Source of the DNA: Halomonas litopenaei
GTDB taxonomy: Bacteria; Pseudomonadota; Gammaproteobacteria; Pseudomonadales; Halomonadaceae
DNA length: 64,000 nucleotides
Assembly (NCBI RefSeq): GCF_003045775.1
Contig: NZ_PXNS01000005.1
Location: 496,001 to 560,000 of the forward strand
Direction: 5' to 3'
Positions 43,321 through 52,284 of the stretch are shown piece by piece. The translations under genes were made by a program, and so were the position numbers. Below the pieces are notes generated by a model that had not been told where the DNA came from, did no database searches, and was given only the letters and a program-made list of their open reading frames with translations. Each line of letters begins with the position of its first letter. Position 1 is the stretch's first letter.

Positions 43321-44175
43321 TCAGGCCTCGCCGAGCCACTCCTTGACCACGTCCTGGTTATCCTCGACCCACTTCTGGGCGTTTTCGTAGGGATCGGTGT
43401 CGTCTTCCTGATTCATCAGCATGACTTCACCCATCATTTCCGTGGTCCACTCGAAGTTCTCGAGGATGGCGTAGGCCTCCGGCATGTCCTCTTCGAGGCC
43501 CTGACGGACGATGGTGTGGATCTGTTCGGCACCACCGTAGACGCCCTGGGGGTCCTCGAGGTACTTGAGGTCCCAGCGGGCGAACATCCAGTGCGGGGTC
43601 CAGGTGGTGACCACGATCGGCTCGCCACGGTCGATGGCGCTGCCCAGTGCGGCGGTCATGGTGGCGCCGCTGCCGGTGCGCAGGTCCAGGTCGAGCTCGT
43701 AGGCGTCGACCACTTCCTCGGTCAGACGCATCAGGCCGGCGCCGGGATCGATACCGATGATCTCGCCATTGAACTGGTCGGCGTGTTCATTGAGCTCATC
43801 AATCGAGTTGACCTCGGAATCTGCCGGAACCGCAAGGCCCAGCTTGGTGCCGTCGAGGTTGACGCCGGCATCGACCAGCTGGTCCTGGAGGCGCGCGTAG
43901 TAGTCCTCGTGGGTGGTCGGCAGCCAGCCGGCGAGCAGAGCGTCGGCGTCGCCGCTGGCGACGGACTGCCACATGGCCGCGGCAGACAGTGCGGAGGTCT
44001 CGACCTCGTAGCCGGCCTGTTCGAGCACAGCACGAACCACGTTGGTGGACGCCACGGTGGACGACCACTCGACGTAGGCCAGGTGCACGGAACCCTTGTC
44101 CTGGGCGTGAACACTGGTGGCGGCGGCGCTGATGGCCAGGGCCAGACCGAGAGAACGAGTTGCCTTGGGTGACAT
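43321..44175 (-). CDS. proX: Glycine betaine/proline ABC transporter, binding protein
   Basis: A 284-residue periplasmic OpuAC-type binding protein with a signal peptide cleaved near ATSVHA|QDK. Betaine-box aromatics are seen in YVEWSSTVAS, LLAGWLPTTHEDYY and TWTPHWMFARWDLKYLEDP. There is no lipobox, so it is soluble, as usual for Gram-negatives. Third gene of proVWX; a GC-rich hairpin lies between it and proW. Confidence 0.92.
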   Translation of the reverse strand: MSPKATRSLGLALAISAAATSVHAQDKGSVHLAYVEWSSTVASTNVVRAVLEQAGYEVETSALSAAAMWQSVASGDADALLAGWLPTTHEDYYARLQDQLVDAGVNLDGTKLGLAVPADSEVNSIDELNEHADQFNGEIIGIDPGAGLMRLTEEVVDAYELDLDLRTGSGATMTAALGSAIDRGEPIVVTTWTPHWMFARWDLKYLEDPQGVYGGAEQIHTIVRQGLEEDMPEAYAILENFEWTTEMMGEVMLMNQEDDTDPYENAQKWVEDNQDVVKEWLGEA

Positions 44176-44247
44176 GGTGCGACTCTCCTTGCGATAAGAG
44201 GTATTAGCGTGAAGCAGGCGACAGTGTCTTGCAAATGCCGCCCCGCA

Positions 44248-44271
44248 GGCTCCCCCGGCCGAGGGAGCCCG
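44248..44271 (-). other. Hairpin between proW and proX
   Basis: GGCTCCC / GGGAGCC arms around a CG-rich loop in the 106-bp spacer. It may stabilise or separate the proVW and proX portions of the mRNA. Confidence 0.45.
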
Positions 44272-44281
44272 CGTCGAGCGT

Positions 44282-45121
44282 TTACTGCTTGCGCTCCTTG
44301 CGCAGGGACTGGGTCAGGCGATCCAGCAGCATCGCCAGGATGACCACCGCGATGCCGGCCTCGAAGCCATCGCCCGGACGCAGTCGCTGGATGGCTCGCC
44401 AGACCTCGCTGCCCAGGCCATCGGCGCCGATCATAGCGGCGATCACCACCATCGACAGGGCCAGCATGATGGTCTGGTTGATGCCGGCCATTACCGTGGG
44501 CAGCGACAGCGGCAGCTGCACCTTGACTAGCTTCTGGCCGCGGGTGGCGCCGTAGGCGTCGGCGGCCTCGATCAGCTCCACCGGTACCTGACGGATGCCC
44601 AGGGTGGTGAAGCGAATGGCCGGCGGCATGGAGAAGATCACGGTGGCAAAGATCGCCGACACCGAGCCGATACCGAAGAACGGGATCGCCGGGATCAGGT
44701 AGACGAAGGCCGGCATGGTCTGCATGAAGTCCAGCACCGGCATGATCAGGCGGTAGAGTCGATCGGACAGCGCCGCGGCGATACCCACCGGCAAGGCGAT
44801 GACCACCGCCACCAGGGTGGCGATGACGACCAGGGTCAGGGTCTCGATCATCGGGTCCCACAGATCGAGGTTCCAGATCAGGCCAAGGCCCAAGACCGCG
44901 CCGATGGCGAGCCTGGGGCTTGCCATCTTCCAGCACAGGCCGGCGATGATCAGCAGCAGGGCCCAGTCGGGCAGCCACATCAGGGCGTCATTGAGGCCGT
45001 CGATACCGGTCTGGGTAATCCGCGAGATGCCGCGGGTGACGGCAGAGTATTCGGTGGTCAGCCAGCTCAGGCCGGTCTCGATCCAGTCACCGAGGGGAAT
45101 GCGAGGAATCTCGATCGCCAT
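44282..45121 (-). CDS. proW: Glycine betaine/proline ABC transporter, permease
   Basis: A 279-residue inner-membrane permease with about six helices and the EAA loop: VELIEAADAYGATRGQKLVKVQLPLSLPTVMAGINQ. Similar to ProW/OpuAB in the core but without the long N-terminal extension of E. coli ProW. Its start codon overlaps the proV stop codon (TAATG), which implies translational coupling. Confidence 0.92.
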   Translation of the reverse strand: MAIEIPRIPLGDWIETGLSWLTTEYSAVTRGISRITQTGIDGLNDALMWLPDWALLLIIAGLCWKMASPRLAIGAVLGLGLIWNLDLWDPMIETLTLVVIATLVAVVIALPVGIAAALSDRLYRLIMPVLDFMQTMPAFVYLIPAIPFFGIGSVSAIFATVIFSMPPAIRFTTLGIRQVPVELIEAADAYGATRGQKLVKVQLPLSLPTVMAGINQTIMLALSMVVIAAMIGADGLGSEVWRAIQRLRPGDGFEAGIAVVILAMLLDRLTQSLRKERKQ

Positions 45122-46323
45122 TAGTGGTCTCCTGCCTGTGCCAGTTCATCCAGTACCGCGCCCTTGACCACCACGCCCAGCAGGCGTCGCTCGTCGTCGA
45201 TGACGGCGATGGGGAAGCTCTTTTCGTTGAATAGCGCGAACAGATTGTGCAGCGGCTCGTCGGGTCCCACGGTGCGGAAGTCCTGGGTCATCACGCTATC
45301 CAGTCGATCCTGTCCGCTCTGGATGGCGCTGTTGGCGGCGTCGGCCTCGACCAGTCCCTTGAGCTTGCGATCGCGGCTGGTGACGTAGATCGAGTCCATG
45401 GCGTTTTCTTTCATCTTGCGCAGTGCGGTACGCGGGCCGTCGTCCTCGCGGGCGGTCGCGCGCACCGGGCGCATGGCGCTCTCGGCGGTCAGCACCCGGG
45501 ACATGTCGACGCCCTCGATGAAGCGCTCGACATAGTCGTCGGCCGGCTTGGTCAGGATCTCCTCCGGCGTGCCGATCTGCACCACCTCACCGTCCTTGAG
45601 CAGGACGATGCGGTCACCGATGTTCAGCGCTTCGTCCAGGTCGTGGGTGATGAACACCGTGGTCTTCTTCATGCGGTGCTGGAGTTCCAGCAACTCCTGC
45701 TGCATATCCTTGCGGATCAGCGGGTCGAGCGCCGAGAAGGCCTCGTCCATCAGCAGCACGGTGGAGTCATTGGCCAGCGCCCGGGCCAGGCCAACACGCT
45801 GCTGCATGCCGCCGGACAGCTGATTGGGGTAGGCGTCTTCCCACCCGTTAAGCCCGACCTGGGTCAGGGCGTCACGGGCGGTCTTGGCGCGGGTGTCGGC
45901 GTCGATGCCGCGAATCTCCAGCCCGAATTCCGCGTTCTGCTGCACGGTACGGTGGGGGAACAGGGCAAAGTTCTGGAAGACCATCGAGAAGTGACGGCGG
46001 CGGCACTCCAGCAGTGCCTTGTCGGAGAGCTGCGGAATGTCCTCGCCGTCGATGATGATCTCGCCTTCGGTGGGCTCGATCAGCCGGTTGAGGCAGCGGA
46101 TCAGGGTCGACTTGCCCGAGCCTGAGAGGCCCATGATCACCAGCAGTTCGCCTTCATGGACGTCGAAGTCGATGTTCGACAGGCCCAGGGTCTGGCCGGT
46201 CTTGTCCAGGATTTCAGGACGCTTGAGCCCTTCATCGCGTAGCTTGAGTGCCTTCTTCGGCTGGTCGCCGAAGACCTTGCTCAGCCCGCGAACCTTGATC
46301 TTGACGGATCGGTTCTCGCTCAT
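45121..46323 (-). CDS. proV: Glycine betaine/proline ABC transporter, ATPase
   Basis: A 400-residue ATPase. Walker A is GLSGSGKST (65-73), the Q-loop follows in MVFQNFALFPHRTV, the signature is LSGGMQQR, and Walker B is TVLLMDEAFSALDPLIR. A C-terminal CBS pair of about 110 residues (MDSIYVTSRDRKLKGLVEADAAN; LFNEKSFPIAVIDDERRLLGVV) senses ionic strength in this family. The region KALKLRDEGLKRPEILDKTGQTLGL before Walker A is the ProV-type insertion. ATG 46323 is chosen on homology although no clear ribosome site precedes it. Confidence 0.92.
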   Translation of the reverse strand: MSENRSVKIKVRGLSKVFGDQPKKALKLRDEGLKRPEILDKTGQTLGLSNIDFDVHEGELLVIMGLSGSGKSTLIRCLNRLIEPTEGEIIIDGEDIPQLSDKALLECRRRHFSMVFQNFALFPHRTVQQNAEFGLEIRGIDADTRAKTARDALTQVGLNGWEDAYPNQLSGGMQQRVGLARALANDSTVLLMDEAFSALDPLIRKDMQQELLELQHRMKKTTVFITHDLDEALNIGDRIVLLKDGEVVQIGTPEEILTKPADDYVERFIEGVDMSRVLTAESAMRPVRATAREDDGPRTALRKMKENAMDSIYVTSRDRKLKGLVEADAANSAIQSGQDRLDSVMTQDFRTVGPDEPLHNLFALFNEKSFPIAVIDDERRLLGVVVKGAVLDELAQAGDH

Positions 46324-46529
46324 GGGTAGGGGTGCCTTGTTGGGTTGCGTAAACACGTCCAGCCGGTCGAACGATGAAGGTCGACGTCACGTGCATCCTG
46401 GCGTCGGCGTTCATCGTCCAGCGCTGGCGCGGCTGCGTCAGGGGCGGCACTCCTTGCCGCATCCCCACGGCTGAACAGCATGCCAGCTTTCACCGTTGAG
46501 GCGCAGAAAGGTGCAATACCCTAAAGGTC

Positions 46530-46547
46530 TTTGAAAGATCATTCAAA
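46530..46547. promoter_or_regulatory. Inverted repeat upstream of proV
   Basis: TTTGAA-N6-TTCAAA, AT-rich against the GC-rich background and overlapping the possible -35 region of the proV promoter. It may bind a regulator; no protein is proposed. Confidence 0.4.
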
Positions 46548-46620
46548 TTCAGCATGGGCGCACGTTCACTGAATCGAGAAAGCCCCGGTGGGTGCGGTAT
46601 TGGGTAGAAGTGGGGGAGAA

Positions 46621-46643
46621 GCCCATGCCGGAACGGCATGGGC
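46621..46643 (-). terminator. Hairpin after the sugar dehydrogenase gene
   Basis: A 10-bp perfect stem GCCCATGCCG / CGGCATGGGC with loop GAA, about 54 bp past the stop codon. On the minus strand it is followed by TTC then C-rich DNA, so it is a weak intrinsic terminator at best. Confidence 0.5.
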
Positions 46644-46696
46644 AAGGGGAGTTATTTTCCTGTCGCGGTCCCTGTCGCGGTCAGTATCGGCGCCGC

Positions 46697-47827
46697 TCAG
46701 CGTACCCGCGTCAGCCGGATCAGACGACCGGGATCGCTGTCGGTCAGCAGGTAGATGGCGCCGTCGGGGCCGAGCCGCACGTCGCGGATGCGGCCGACCT
46801 CGCCATCCAGTACCACCTCGCGCTCGATGATGCTGTCGCCCTCGAGGCGCAGGCGCAGCAGTCGCTCGCCGCGAAGCCCGCCCGCCAGCAGATCGCCCTG
46901 CCAGGCGGGAAATTCTTCACCGCTGACCACGGCGAGCCCGGACGGCGCAAAGCGTCCTTCGAACACATGCACCGGATCGCGCATGCCCGGGGCACTGTCG
47001 ACGCCCAGCGGCAGGTTGGTGGCGTAGTCGCGTCCGCGGGTCACCTCGGGCCAGCCGTAGTTCTCGCCGGGCAGAATACGATTGAGTTCGTCGCCGGTGC
47101 GCGGGCCGTGCTCGGTCGACCACAGGGTGCCGTCGGCAGCCTGGGCAAGGCCCTGAGGGTTGCGGTGGCCGATCGAGTAGACCTCGGGGGCCGCGTCATC
47201 GTCGAAGCCCGGATTGTCCGGCGCGGGATCGCCGTCTGCGGTCAGCCTGAGCAGGCTGCCGGCGTGGTCTGCCGGGTCTTGGGCGCGGCTCTTGCTGACG
47301 CCGCGATCGCCGATGGTCAGCCACAGCAGGCCCTGGTCGTCGAACAGCAGGCGGCCACCATAATGGCGGCCTGGCGTGGAAAAGCGATTCTGCACAAAAA
47401 TTGGCGTTATCGCGCCCAGGGCGTCGTCCTCGAATCTGACCCGTGATACCGCCGTGGCGTCGTCCGAGTCGCCGTCCTTGCCGGGCTGCGCCCAGCTGAA
47501 GTAGAGCCAGTCGTGGCTGCCGTCGCCGAATTGCGGATGCAGCGCCAGGTCAAAGAGCCCACCCTGGCCGCGGTGTGAGACCTGCGGCAGACCGTCGAGT
47601 CTCTGGACATCACCGTCATCCACCAGCGCCAGGGTCCCGGGCTGCTCGGCGACCAGCATGCGCCCATCGGGCAGAAAGGCCAGCGACCAGGGGGTGTCCA
47701 GCTCATCGGTGATCAGCTCGAGCGCGACCGGGTGATGAAGTCCCGGCACCTGCTCGGGCAACGACGCCGCCTGGGCGCCTGCAGGCAATGACAACGTCAG
47801 CAGGGCGAGGGAAAGGCTTCGCAACAT
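46697..47827 (-). CDS. PQQ-dependent sugar dehydrogenase family protein
   Basis: A 376-residue periplasmic beta-propeller protein of the glucose/sorbosone dehydrogenase group (YliI/Asd-like). It has a signal peptide (LRSLSLALLTLSLPAGAQA). Propeller signatures are LDTPWSLAFLPDGRMLVAEQPG, GGLFDLALHPQFG, STPGRHYGGRLLFDDQGLLWLTIGDRG, GHRNPQGLAQAADGTLWSTEHGPRTGDELN and EVGRIRDVRLGPDGAIYLLTD. These enzymes use PQQ and calcium to oxidise aldoses, passing electrons to the respiratory chain. No PQQ synthesis genes are in the window. GGAG precedes the start. Confidence 0.9.
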   Translation of the reverse strand: MLRSLSLALLTLSLPAGAQAASLPEQVPGLHHPVALELITDELDTPWSLAFLPDGRMLVAEQPGTLALVDDGDVQRLDGLPQVSHRGQGGLFDLALHPQFGDGSHDWLYFSWAQPGKDGDSDDATAVSRVRFEDDALGAITPIFVQNRFSTPGRHYGGRLLFDDQGLLWLTIGDRGVSKSRAQDPADHAGSLLRLTADGDPAPDNPGFDDDAAPEVYSIGHRNPQGLAQAADGTLWSTEHGPRTGDELNRILPGENYGWPEVTRGRDYATNLPLGVDSAPGMRDPVHVFEGRFAPSGLAVVSGEEFPAWQGDLLAGGLRGERLLRLRLEGDSIIEREVVLDGEVGRIRDVRLGPDGAIYLLTDSDPGRLIRLTRVR

Positions 47828-47948
47828 GGAGACTCCGCACGGCAAGTATGGGTTTCCGGTGGCGGACCGCTTCCCAGTCCCGGGCACGCCGAGCGGCGAT
47901 GGCGTGACAGGTCGGCGAAGACGCTTTTCCTGCCAAGGTCAACAAGTG

Positions 47949-48824
47949 TTACAGCAGCAGCGCCAGCAGCACCGGTAGATAGATCAAGGATAGCAGTGTG
48001 GAACAGAACACCAGGCTCGCCACATAGGCGGGCTCGCGCTGGGACTTCTGGGCAAACAGATAGTTGAACACCGCTACCGGCATGCTCATCTGCAGCACCA
48101 GGATCGCCAGTGCCATGGGGGGCAGGTCAAGCCAGATGCCTATGCCCCAGGCCACGCCCGCCGCCAGGGGGATGCGCAAAAGGCTGAACCAGACACCCGA
48201 GCGCAGGCTTCTGACCTGGATGCTGGCCAGCGACACCCCCAGGGTGATCAGCATCAGCGGCACGGTGAAGCCTGAAATCAGATCGACGCTGTTCTGCAGC
48301 CACAGCGGCAGTTCGGTGTCGGTGAACAACAGCGCGATGGAGATCAGGATGGCGTAGACCGTGGGCGTCTTGACCAGCGACTTCAGCGGATTGCCACGAC
48401 TGGCCAGCATGGTGCCCAAGGTGAACTGGAACAGTGACACCGTCACCATCACCGTGATGCCGAAGGCGAAGCCAGCCTCGCCGAAGGCGTAGAGGATCAC
48501 CGGTAGCCCCATGTTGCCGGTGTTGGGGTACATGGTGGGAGCCAGCAGCACCCGCCAGTCCTTGCGCAGTACCAGCGCCAGCACGAAGGCCAGCGCGGCC
48601 ATGGCGCACAGCACCAGGGCGGCCGCCAGCATGGTGCGACCGAAGCTCGAGGCGTCGATCTCGGCACCCGCCAGCGAGGCGATCACCAACGCAGGCGTAC
48701 CGATGTTGAACACCAGTTTGGTGACGAAGGCCACCGGATAGTCGAAACCGCGGCGGATCCAGAAGAATCCGAGACCGGCGCCGGTGATCACCGGCGCCAT
48801 CACGGCGAAGAGTTGGGCAAACAT
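47949..48824 (-). CDS. AEC-family transporter
   Basis: A 291-residue membrane protein of the auxin efflux carrier type with about ten helices. Typical segments are FVTKLVFNIGTPALVIASL, LAPTMYPNTGNMGLPVILYAFGEAG (NxGNxGLP) and SMPVAVFNYLFAQKS. Bacterial members move malonate, malate or other organic anions and amino acids. It starts 16 bp after the aaeB-like stop and is co-directional, so it is probably the last gene of the efflux operon. The start at 48824 has an AAGGAG site with a longish spacer. Confidence 0.85.
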   Translation of the reverse strand: MFAQLFAVMAPVITGAGLGFFWIRRGFDYPVAFVTKLVFNIGTPALVIASLAGAEIDASSFGRTMLAAALVLCAMAALAFVLALVLRKDWRVLLAPTMYPNTGNMGLPVILYAFGEAGFAFGITVMVTVSLFQFTLGTMLASRGNPLKSLVKTPTVYAILISIALLFTDTELPLWLQNSVDLISGFTVPLMLITLGVSLASIQVRSLRSGVWFSLLRIPLAAGVAWGIGIWLDLPPMALAILVLQMSMPVAVFNYLFAQKSQREPAYVASLVFCSTLLSLIYLPVLLALLL

Positions 48825-48840
48825 GCGAGGATCTATCTCC

Positions 48841-51114
48841 TTATCGGTCGACACCCGGGGCCTTGGCACCCTGTCGGTCTGGAGTACGCTGCAGGCCAGC
48901 GACGCCGACGGCAGGCGCGGCTTGCCGGGCCTGTCGAGAGCGAGCGGCCTGGCGCTCCAGCGACATCGTCAAGCGCTCGATCAGACCCGCCATCAGCCGG
49001 TACTCGGCGCTGTCATTCGTCTGCTGTTCAAGCGTCTGCAGCAGCCGGTTGCCGTATTCACGAGCTCTATCTGGTGCGTGGCCTCTGGCGCTGGCGCCGT
49101 AGTCGTCGGCGAGGGCGGCGGCAAGGTCGTCAAGGGCGAGGTCTAGCGCGTCACTGCGCCCGCCCAGGCGCCGCCGCAGATTGAGGCTGGCGTAGCCGAG
49201 GTCCAGCCCCACCAGGCCCAGCGAAAATAGATAGCGGCGTTCTTCCGGGAGGCTGTCGTCGTGCTGGGCGAGCCTGAGTAGGCGGTCCGCCATGGTACCA
49301 CCGAAGCGTGACTCGGCTTCATGGAAGCTACGCCGGTGAAGCCCGTGGAGGTCGTTCACCGTGGCGCTGACCAGCCGGTGCTTGCGAATGGTGGTGGGGA
49401 GTCCTGGCGCCAGGCGAAAGGCCATCACCACTGTGGAGAGCCCGAGCAGCAGGGCGATAGCGCGGCCGAGGAAGTCGTCGATGGAAAAGTCCATGCCATT
49501 GCCGGGCATGGTCAGCAGGATGTTGCCGATGGTGAAGGCCAGGCAATAGCCCATCAAGCGGGGGTTGGCGGCGCCCAGCAGACCCAGGAACAAGGGCGGC
49601 ATGAACACCAGCGCGAGGGTGACGAAGTCGTTGGCCTGGGCCAGCAGTACATGGCCGAACAGCAAGGCGCTGGGTACCGCCGCCAGCATGCCCTTGAGGA
49701 AGGTGGCGGCGACCGCTGCCGGATTGTCGCGGGTCGCGAAGAAGGCCGAGAACAGGGTGCCGACCAGCATCGCGATCTGACCATTGTCCCAGGCGGTGTA
49801 GCGCCAGACGATGGCCAGCAGGGCGAACACCAGTCCGGCTCGCAGTCCGTTGAGGGCAGCTTCCAGATGATCCCGGTGAAAGGCCAGCGCCGGCGCCTTG
49901 AGGCGGCGTTTGCCGGGGGTGTGGATCGCCTCCCGCGCATCGAGGATGACCAGGGCGTGGCCGAGGGCCTCGCGCAGGCCGAGATGGATGCGCCGTTGCA
50001 GCAGCGCCTCTGGTGACTCGGTAGTGCGTGTCGTAGCGGGGTCGCTGGTGATGGGCCCACTGGCGCTGCGCCCGCACCGGGCTGTGGTTTGGCCTGCGGC
50101 CTGGTCTGGGGCCTGGTCTGGGGTCTGGTCCGAGGCCTGGTCTGGGGCCTGGTCTGGGGCAGGAGCTATGCCCTCGTCCGAGTCGGCGGCCATGCACTGA
50201 AGGGCCCGATGCCTGAGCGCCTGCAGCCGCTGGCGGGCCTGGGCCACGCCGCTGCCCTCGGCGCTGTGGCGCAGGTCATTGGCCATGTCCTCGATCAGGC
50301 GTTTGGTGGGCGTTGGCAGCTCGCCGCCGTGGGAGCGCAGCAGTTGCTGGAGCGCGTGGAGGATCGCCAGCAGGCGGGCGGTGCGCACCGTCAGCACATG
50401 GCTGGCGCGTAGCCGGCCGATGCCTTCCGGGCCTTCGTAGCGTGCCGCCTGGCTATCGGTTTCCAGCTGGGTCAGGGGTTGCAGACTGGCGGTCAGGGTG
50501 GCTTGCAGGGCAGCGATATCGGCGCTGTTGTCCAGGCGCAGGGCGCCGTGCAAGAAGGCCTGATTGACCACCTGATCGGCCAGGCCGGCGAGATGATCAC
50601 GGACCTGAATCGGCCACAGCAAGGCGCTGACCAGGGTGGCGCAGATGGCCCCCAGCGCCAGCTCCGACAGGCGCGCCACGGCCACCGCGAACAGACCCGT
50701 GGGGGCGCTGGCGGTGATGACCACGATCAGCATGGCGGTGACGGCCGCCATGATGCAGCCGAAGGAAGCGTTGTTGCGGGTCACCGAGGCGGCGTAGGCG
50801 CACAGGATGATCCAGGCGGTCAGACAGATCAGTGCCGGTGTCGGCGACTGCACGAACAACGACATGATGGCGATGCCGGCGAGGCAGCCGACGACGGTGC
50901 CGGTGATCTGGCTGATGCCTTTCTCCAGCACCATGCCGCTCATCGGGCGAATCTGCAGAAAGGCGGCGGAAATCAGCGCCCAGTAGGGACGATCGAGGTC
51001 GCACCAGAGAGCAATGTACAGCGCCAGGGCCATGGCCAGGGTGGCCTTGATGGCGAACTTGACCGCACTGGCCGGCGGCGTCAGGTAGGCCTGCCACCAT
51101 ACCGAAAAAGGCAT
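48841..51114 (-). CDS. aaeB: AaeB-like aromatic acid efflux pump, FUSC family
   Basis: A 757-residue inner-membrane pump with two FUSC membrane halves: one near 15-170 (KFAIKATLAMALALYIALWCDLDRPYWALISAAFL) and one near 425-580 (NGLRAGLVFALLAIVWRYTAWDNGQIAMLVGTLF), with cytoplasmic helical parts between and after. In E. coli AaeAB exports hydroxybenzoates. The middle linker holds an unusual PDQA repeat region (about residues 319-340) encoded by 12-bp repeats. It starts at the aaeA stop (TAATG overlap). The C-terminal tail is Arg- and Gln-rich (RQAARSRQARQAAPAVG). Confidence 0.88.
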   Translation of the reverse strand: MPFSVWWQAYLTPPASAVKFAIKATLAMALALYIALWCDLDRPYWALISAAFLQIRPMSGMVLEKGISQITGTVVGCLAGIAIMSLFVQSPTPALICLTAWIILCAYAASVTRNNASFGCIMAAVTAMLIVVITASAPTGLFAVAVARLSELALGAICATLVSALLWPIQVRDHLAGLADQVVNQAFLHGALRLDNSADIAALQATLTASLQPLTQLETDSQAARYEGPEGIGRLRASHVLTVRTARLLAILHALQQLLRSHGGELPTPTKRLIEDMANDLRHSAEGSGVAQARQRLQALRHRALQCMAADSDEGIAPAPDQAPDQASDQTPDQAPDQAAGQTTARCGRSASGPITSDPATTRTTESPEALLQRRIHLGLREALGHALVILDAREAIHTPGKRRLKAPALAFHRDHLEAALNGLRAGLVFALLAIVWRYTAWDNGQIAMLVGTLFSAFFATRDNPAAVAATFLKGMLAAVPSALLFGHVLLAQANDFVTLALVFMPPLFLGLLGAANPRLMGYCLAFTIGNILLTMPGNGMDFSIDDFLGRAIALLLGLSTVVMAFRLAPGLPTTIRKHRLVSATVNDLHGLHRRSFHEAESRFGGTMADRLLRLAQHDDSLPEERRYLFSLGLVGLDLGYASLNLRRRLGGRSDALDLALDDLAAALADDYGASARGHAPDRAREYGNRLLQTLEQQTNDSAEYRLMAGLIERLTMSLERQAARSRQARQAAPAVGVAGLQRTPDRQGAKAPGVDR
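50101..50160. repeat. 12-bp tandem repeat within the aaeB-like gene
   Basis: Five units of CTGGTCTGGGGC or close variants, 50101-50160. They code on the minus strand for repeated APDQ in the linker between the two membrane halves, and a multiple of three preserves the frame. Confidence 0.95.
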
Positions 51115-51977
51115 TAGCGAGACTCGGGCCGGACCCGCACCGTGGCGGTCATGCCGGCGCTCAGGTCGAGGTTCGTCGGCACCTCGTCGAGGGTGATGCG
51201 TACCGGAATGCGCTGGGCCAGGCGCACCCAGCTGAAGGTGGGCTCGACCTGGGGCAGCAGCTGGTCGTTGGGGGTGGCGTTGTCATTGGCGATGGCTCGT
51301 CCAATGCTGTCGACGTGGCCATCCAGCTCGAGGTTGCCGCTCATCAGAATGACCTTGGCCGGATCGCCCACGGCCAGGGCAGGGCGCTTGGTCTCCTCGA
51401 AGTAGGCGGTGACGTAGTAGGAATCCTCCACCACCAGCGCCATGACCGAGGTGCCCCGATTGACGTAGTTGCCCTGAGTGAGCTGGAGGTTGATCAGGTG
51501 CCCCGAGGCCGGGGCGGTGACCTCGGTGCGCTCCAGGTCCAGGCGGGCGCTGGTCAGGTCACTGCGGGCCTGGTCGAGGGCGGCGGCGGCGACATCGCGG
51601 TCACGATTGGCGCTTTCGCGATTCTCGGCGCTGATCGCCTGGCGGCTGAGTTGCTCTCGCCGCGACGCCTCGTGTTCCTTCAGTGCAAGCTCGGCCTCAC
51701 GCTGGGCGACGATGGCAGAGGCCTTGGCCAGGGCGGCCTGGTAGCGAGCATCGTCGATACGAAACAGCACCTGGCCTTTTTCCACGTGGTCGTTGTCGTC
51801 GACCGCAAAGGCGATCACCCGGCCCGACACGTCGGGGGCCACGGTGATGATGTCGGCGCCGACTCGGGCGTCACGGGTCCAGGGGCTGTACAGATAGTAG
51901 CGCCACAGCCACAGTCCGGTCGCCACGGCGGCGGCGACCACCGCCAGGGTGATCAGCACGCGCAGGGTCTTGCGCAT
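51114..51977 (-). CDS. aaeA: AaeA-like periplasmic adaptor (HlyD family)
   Basis: A 287-residue membrane-fusion protein: an N-terminal anchor helix (LITLAVVAAAVATGLWLWRYYL), a split lipoyl domain (ADIITVAPDVSGRVIAFAVDDNDHVEKGQVLFRIDD with GHLINLQLTQGNYVNRGT), a helical hairpin and a beta-barrel (YYVTAYFEETKRPALAVGDPAKVILM). It links the AaeB-type pump to an outer-membrane channel. Its stop overlaps the aaeB start and it abuts aaeX directly (TGAATG). Confidence 0.92.
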   Translation of the reverse strand: MRKTLRVLITLAVVAAAVATGLWLWRYYLYSPWTRDARVGADIITVAPDVSGRVIAFAVDDNDHVEKGQVLFRIDDARYQAALAKASAIVAQREAELALKEHEASRREQLSRQAISAENRESANRDRDVAAAALDQARSDLTSARLDLERTEVTAPASGHLINLQLTQGNYVNRGTSVMALVVEDSYYVTAYFEETKRPALAVGDPAKVILMSGNLELDGHVDSIGRAIANDNATPNDQLLPQVEPTFSWVRLAQRIPVRITLDEVPTNLDLSAGMTATVRVRPESR

Positions 51978-52196
51978 TCAGGCGCCTCCGCTGGCAAGCG
52001 CACCCCACCAGGCGACCCCGGCGGTGCACAGAACGAAAAGAGAGGTGTCCAGCCACGCCTCGTACCACAGCCGAGAGGTGCCGCACAGGCGGTGCAGGGC
52101 GAAGCGTAGTACTGCGGCGAGCAGCAGTCCGATCAGGGCGTAGACCAGCAGTGGGCTGAAATAGATACCGCCAAGCGCGACTTCCTTGAGCGCCAT
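51978..52196 (-). CDS. aaeX: AaeX-like small membrane protein (DUF1656)
   Basis: A 72-residue protein with two hydrophobic segments: the first after an EVALGGIYFSPLLVYALIGLLLAAVLRFALHRL start, the second LDTSLFVLCTAGVAWWGAL. DUF1656 proteins are found at the head of aaeXAB-type operons; their role in the pump is undefined. Directly followed by aaeA. Confidence 0.92.
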   Translation of the reverse strand: MALKEVALGGIYFSPLLVYALIGLLLAAVLRFALHRLCGTSRLWYEAWLDTSLFVLCTAGVAWWGALASGGA

Positions 52197-52211
52197 GCTG
52201 GGCCTCCCCGG

Positions 52212-52235
52212 GATTCAACCGTGCGGTTGTGAATC
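52212..52235. promoter_or_regulatory. Palindrome before aaeX
   Basis: CAACCG-TG-CGGTTG with outer GATTC/GAATC pairing. It is centred 28 bp from the aaeX start, in the spacer after the LysR gene. It may be the operator of that LysR regulator; a T-N11-A core is present. Alternatively it is a leader hairpin. Confidence 0.5.
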
Positions 52236-52284
52236 GTGTAACCGAGACCAAGCGTAGCAAACATGCAAGCAAGGCGGGAGGGGC

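Larger units (their letters stand above)
46324..46696. other. Upstream region of proVWX
   Basis: 373 bp containing the inverted repeat at 46530 and, at the far side, the terminator of the sugar dehydrogenase gene. On the minus strand, TTGAAT followed 17 bases later by TAGGGT is a possible promoter about 200 bp before proV. Nothing else is recognisable. Confidence 0.4.
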
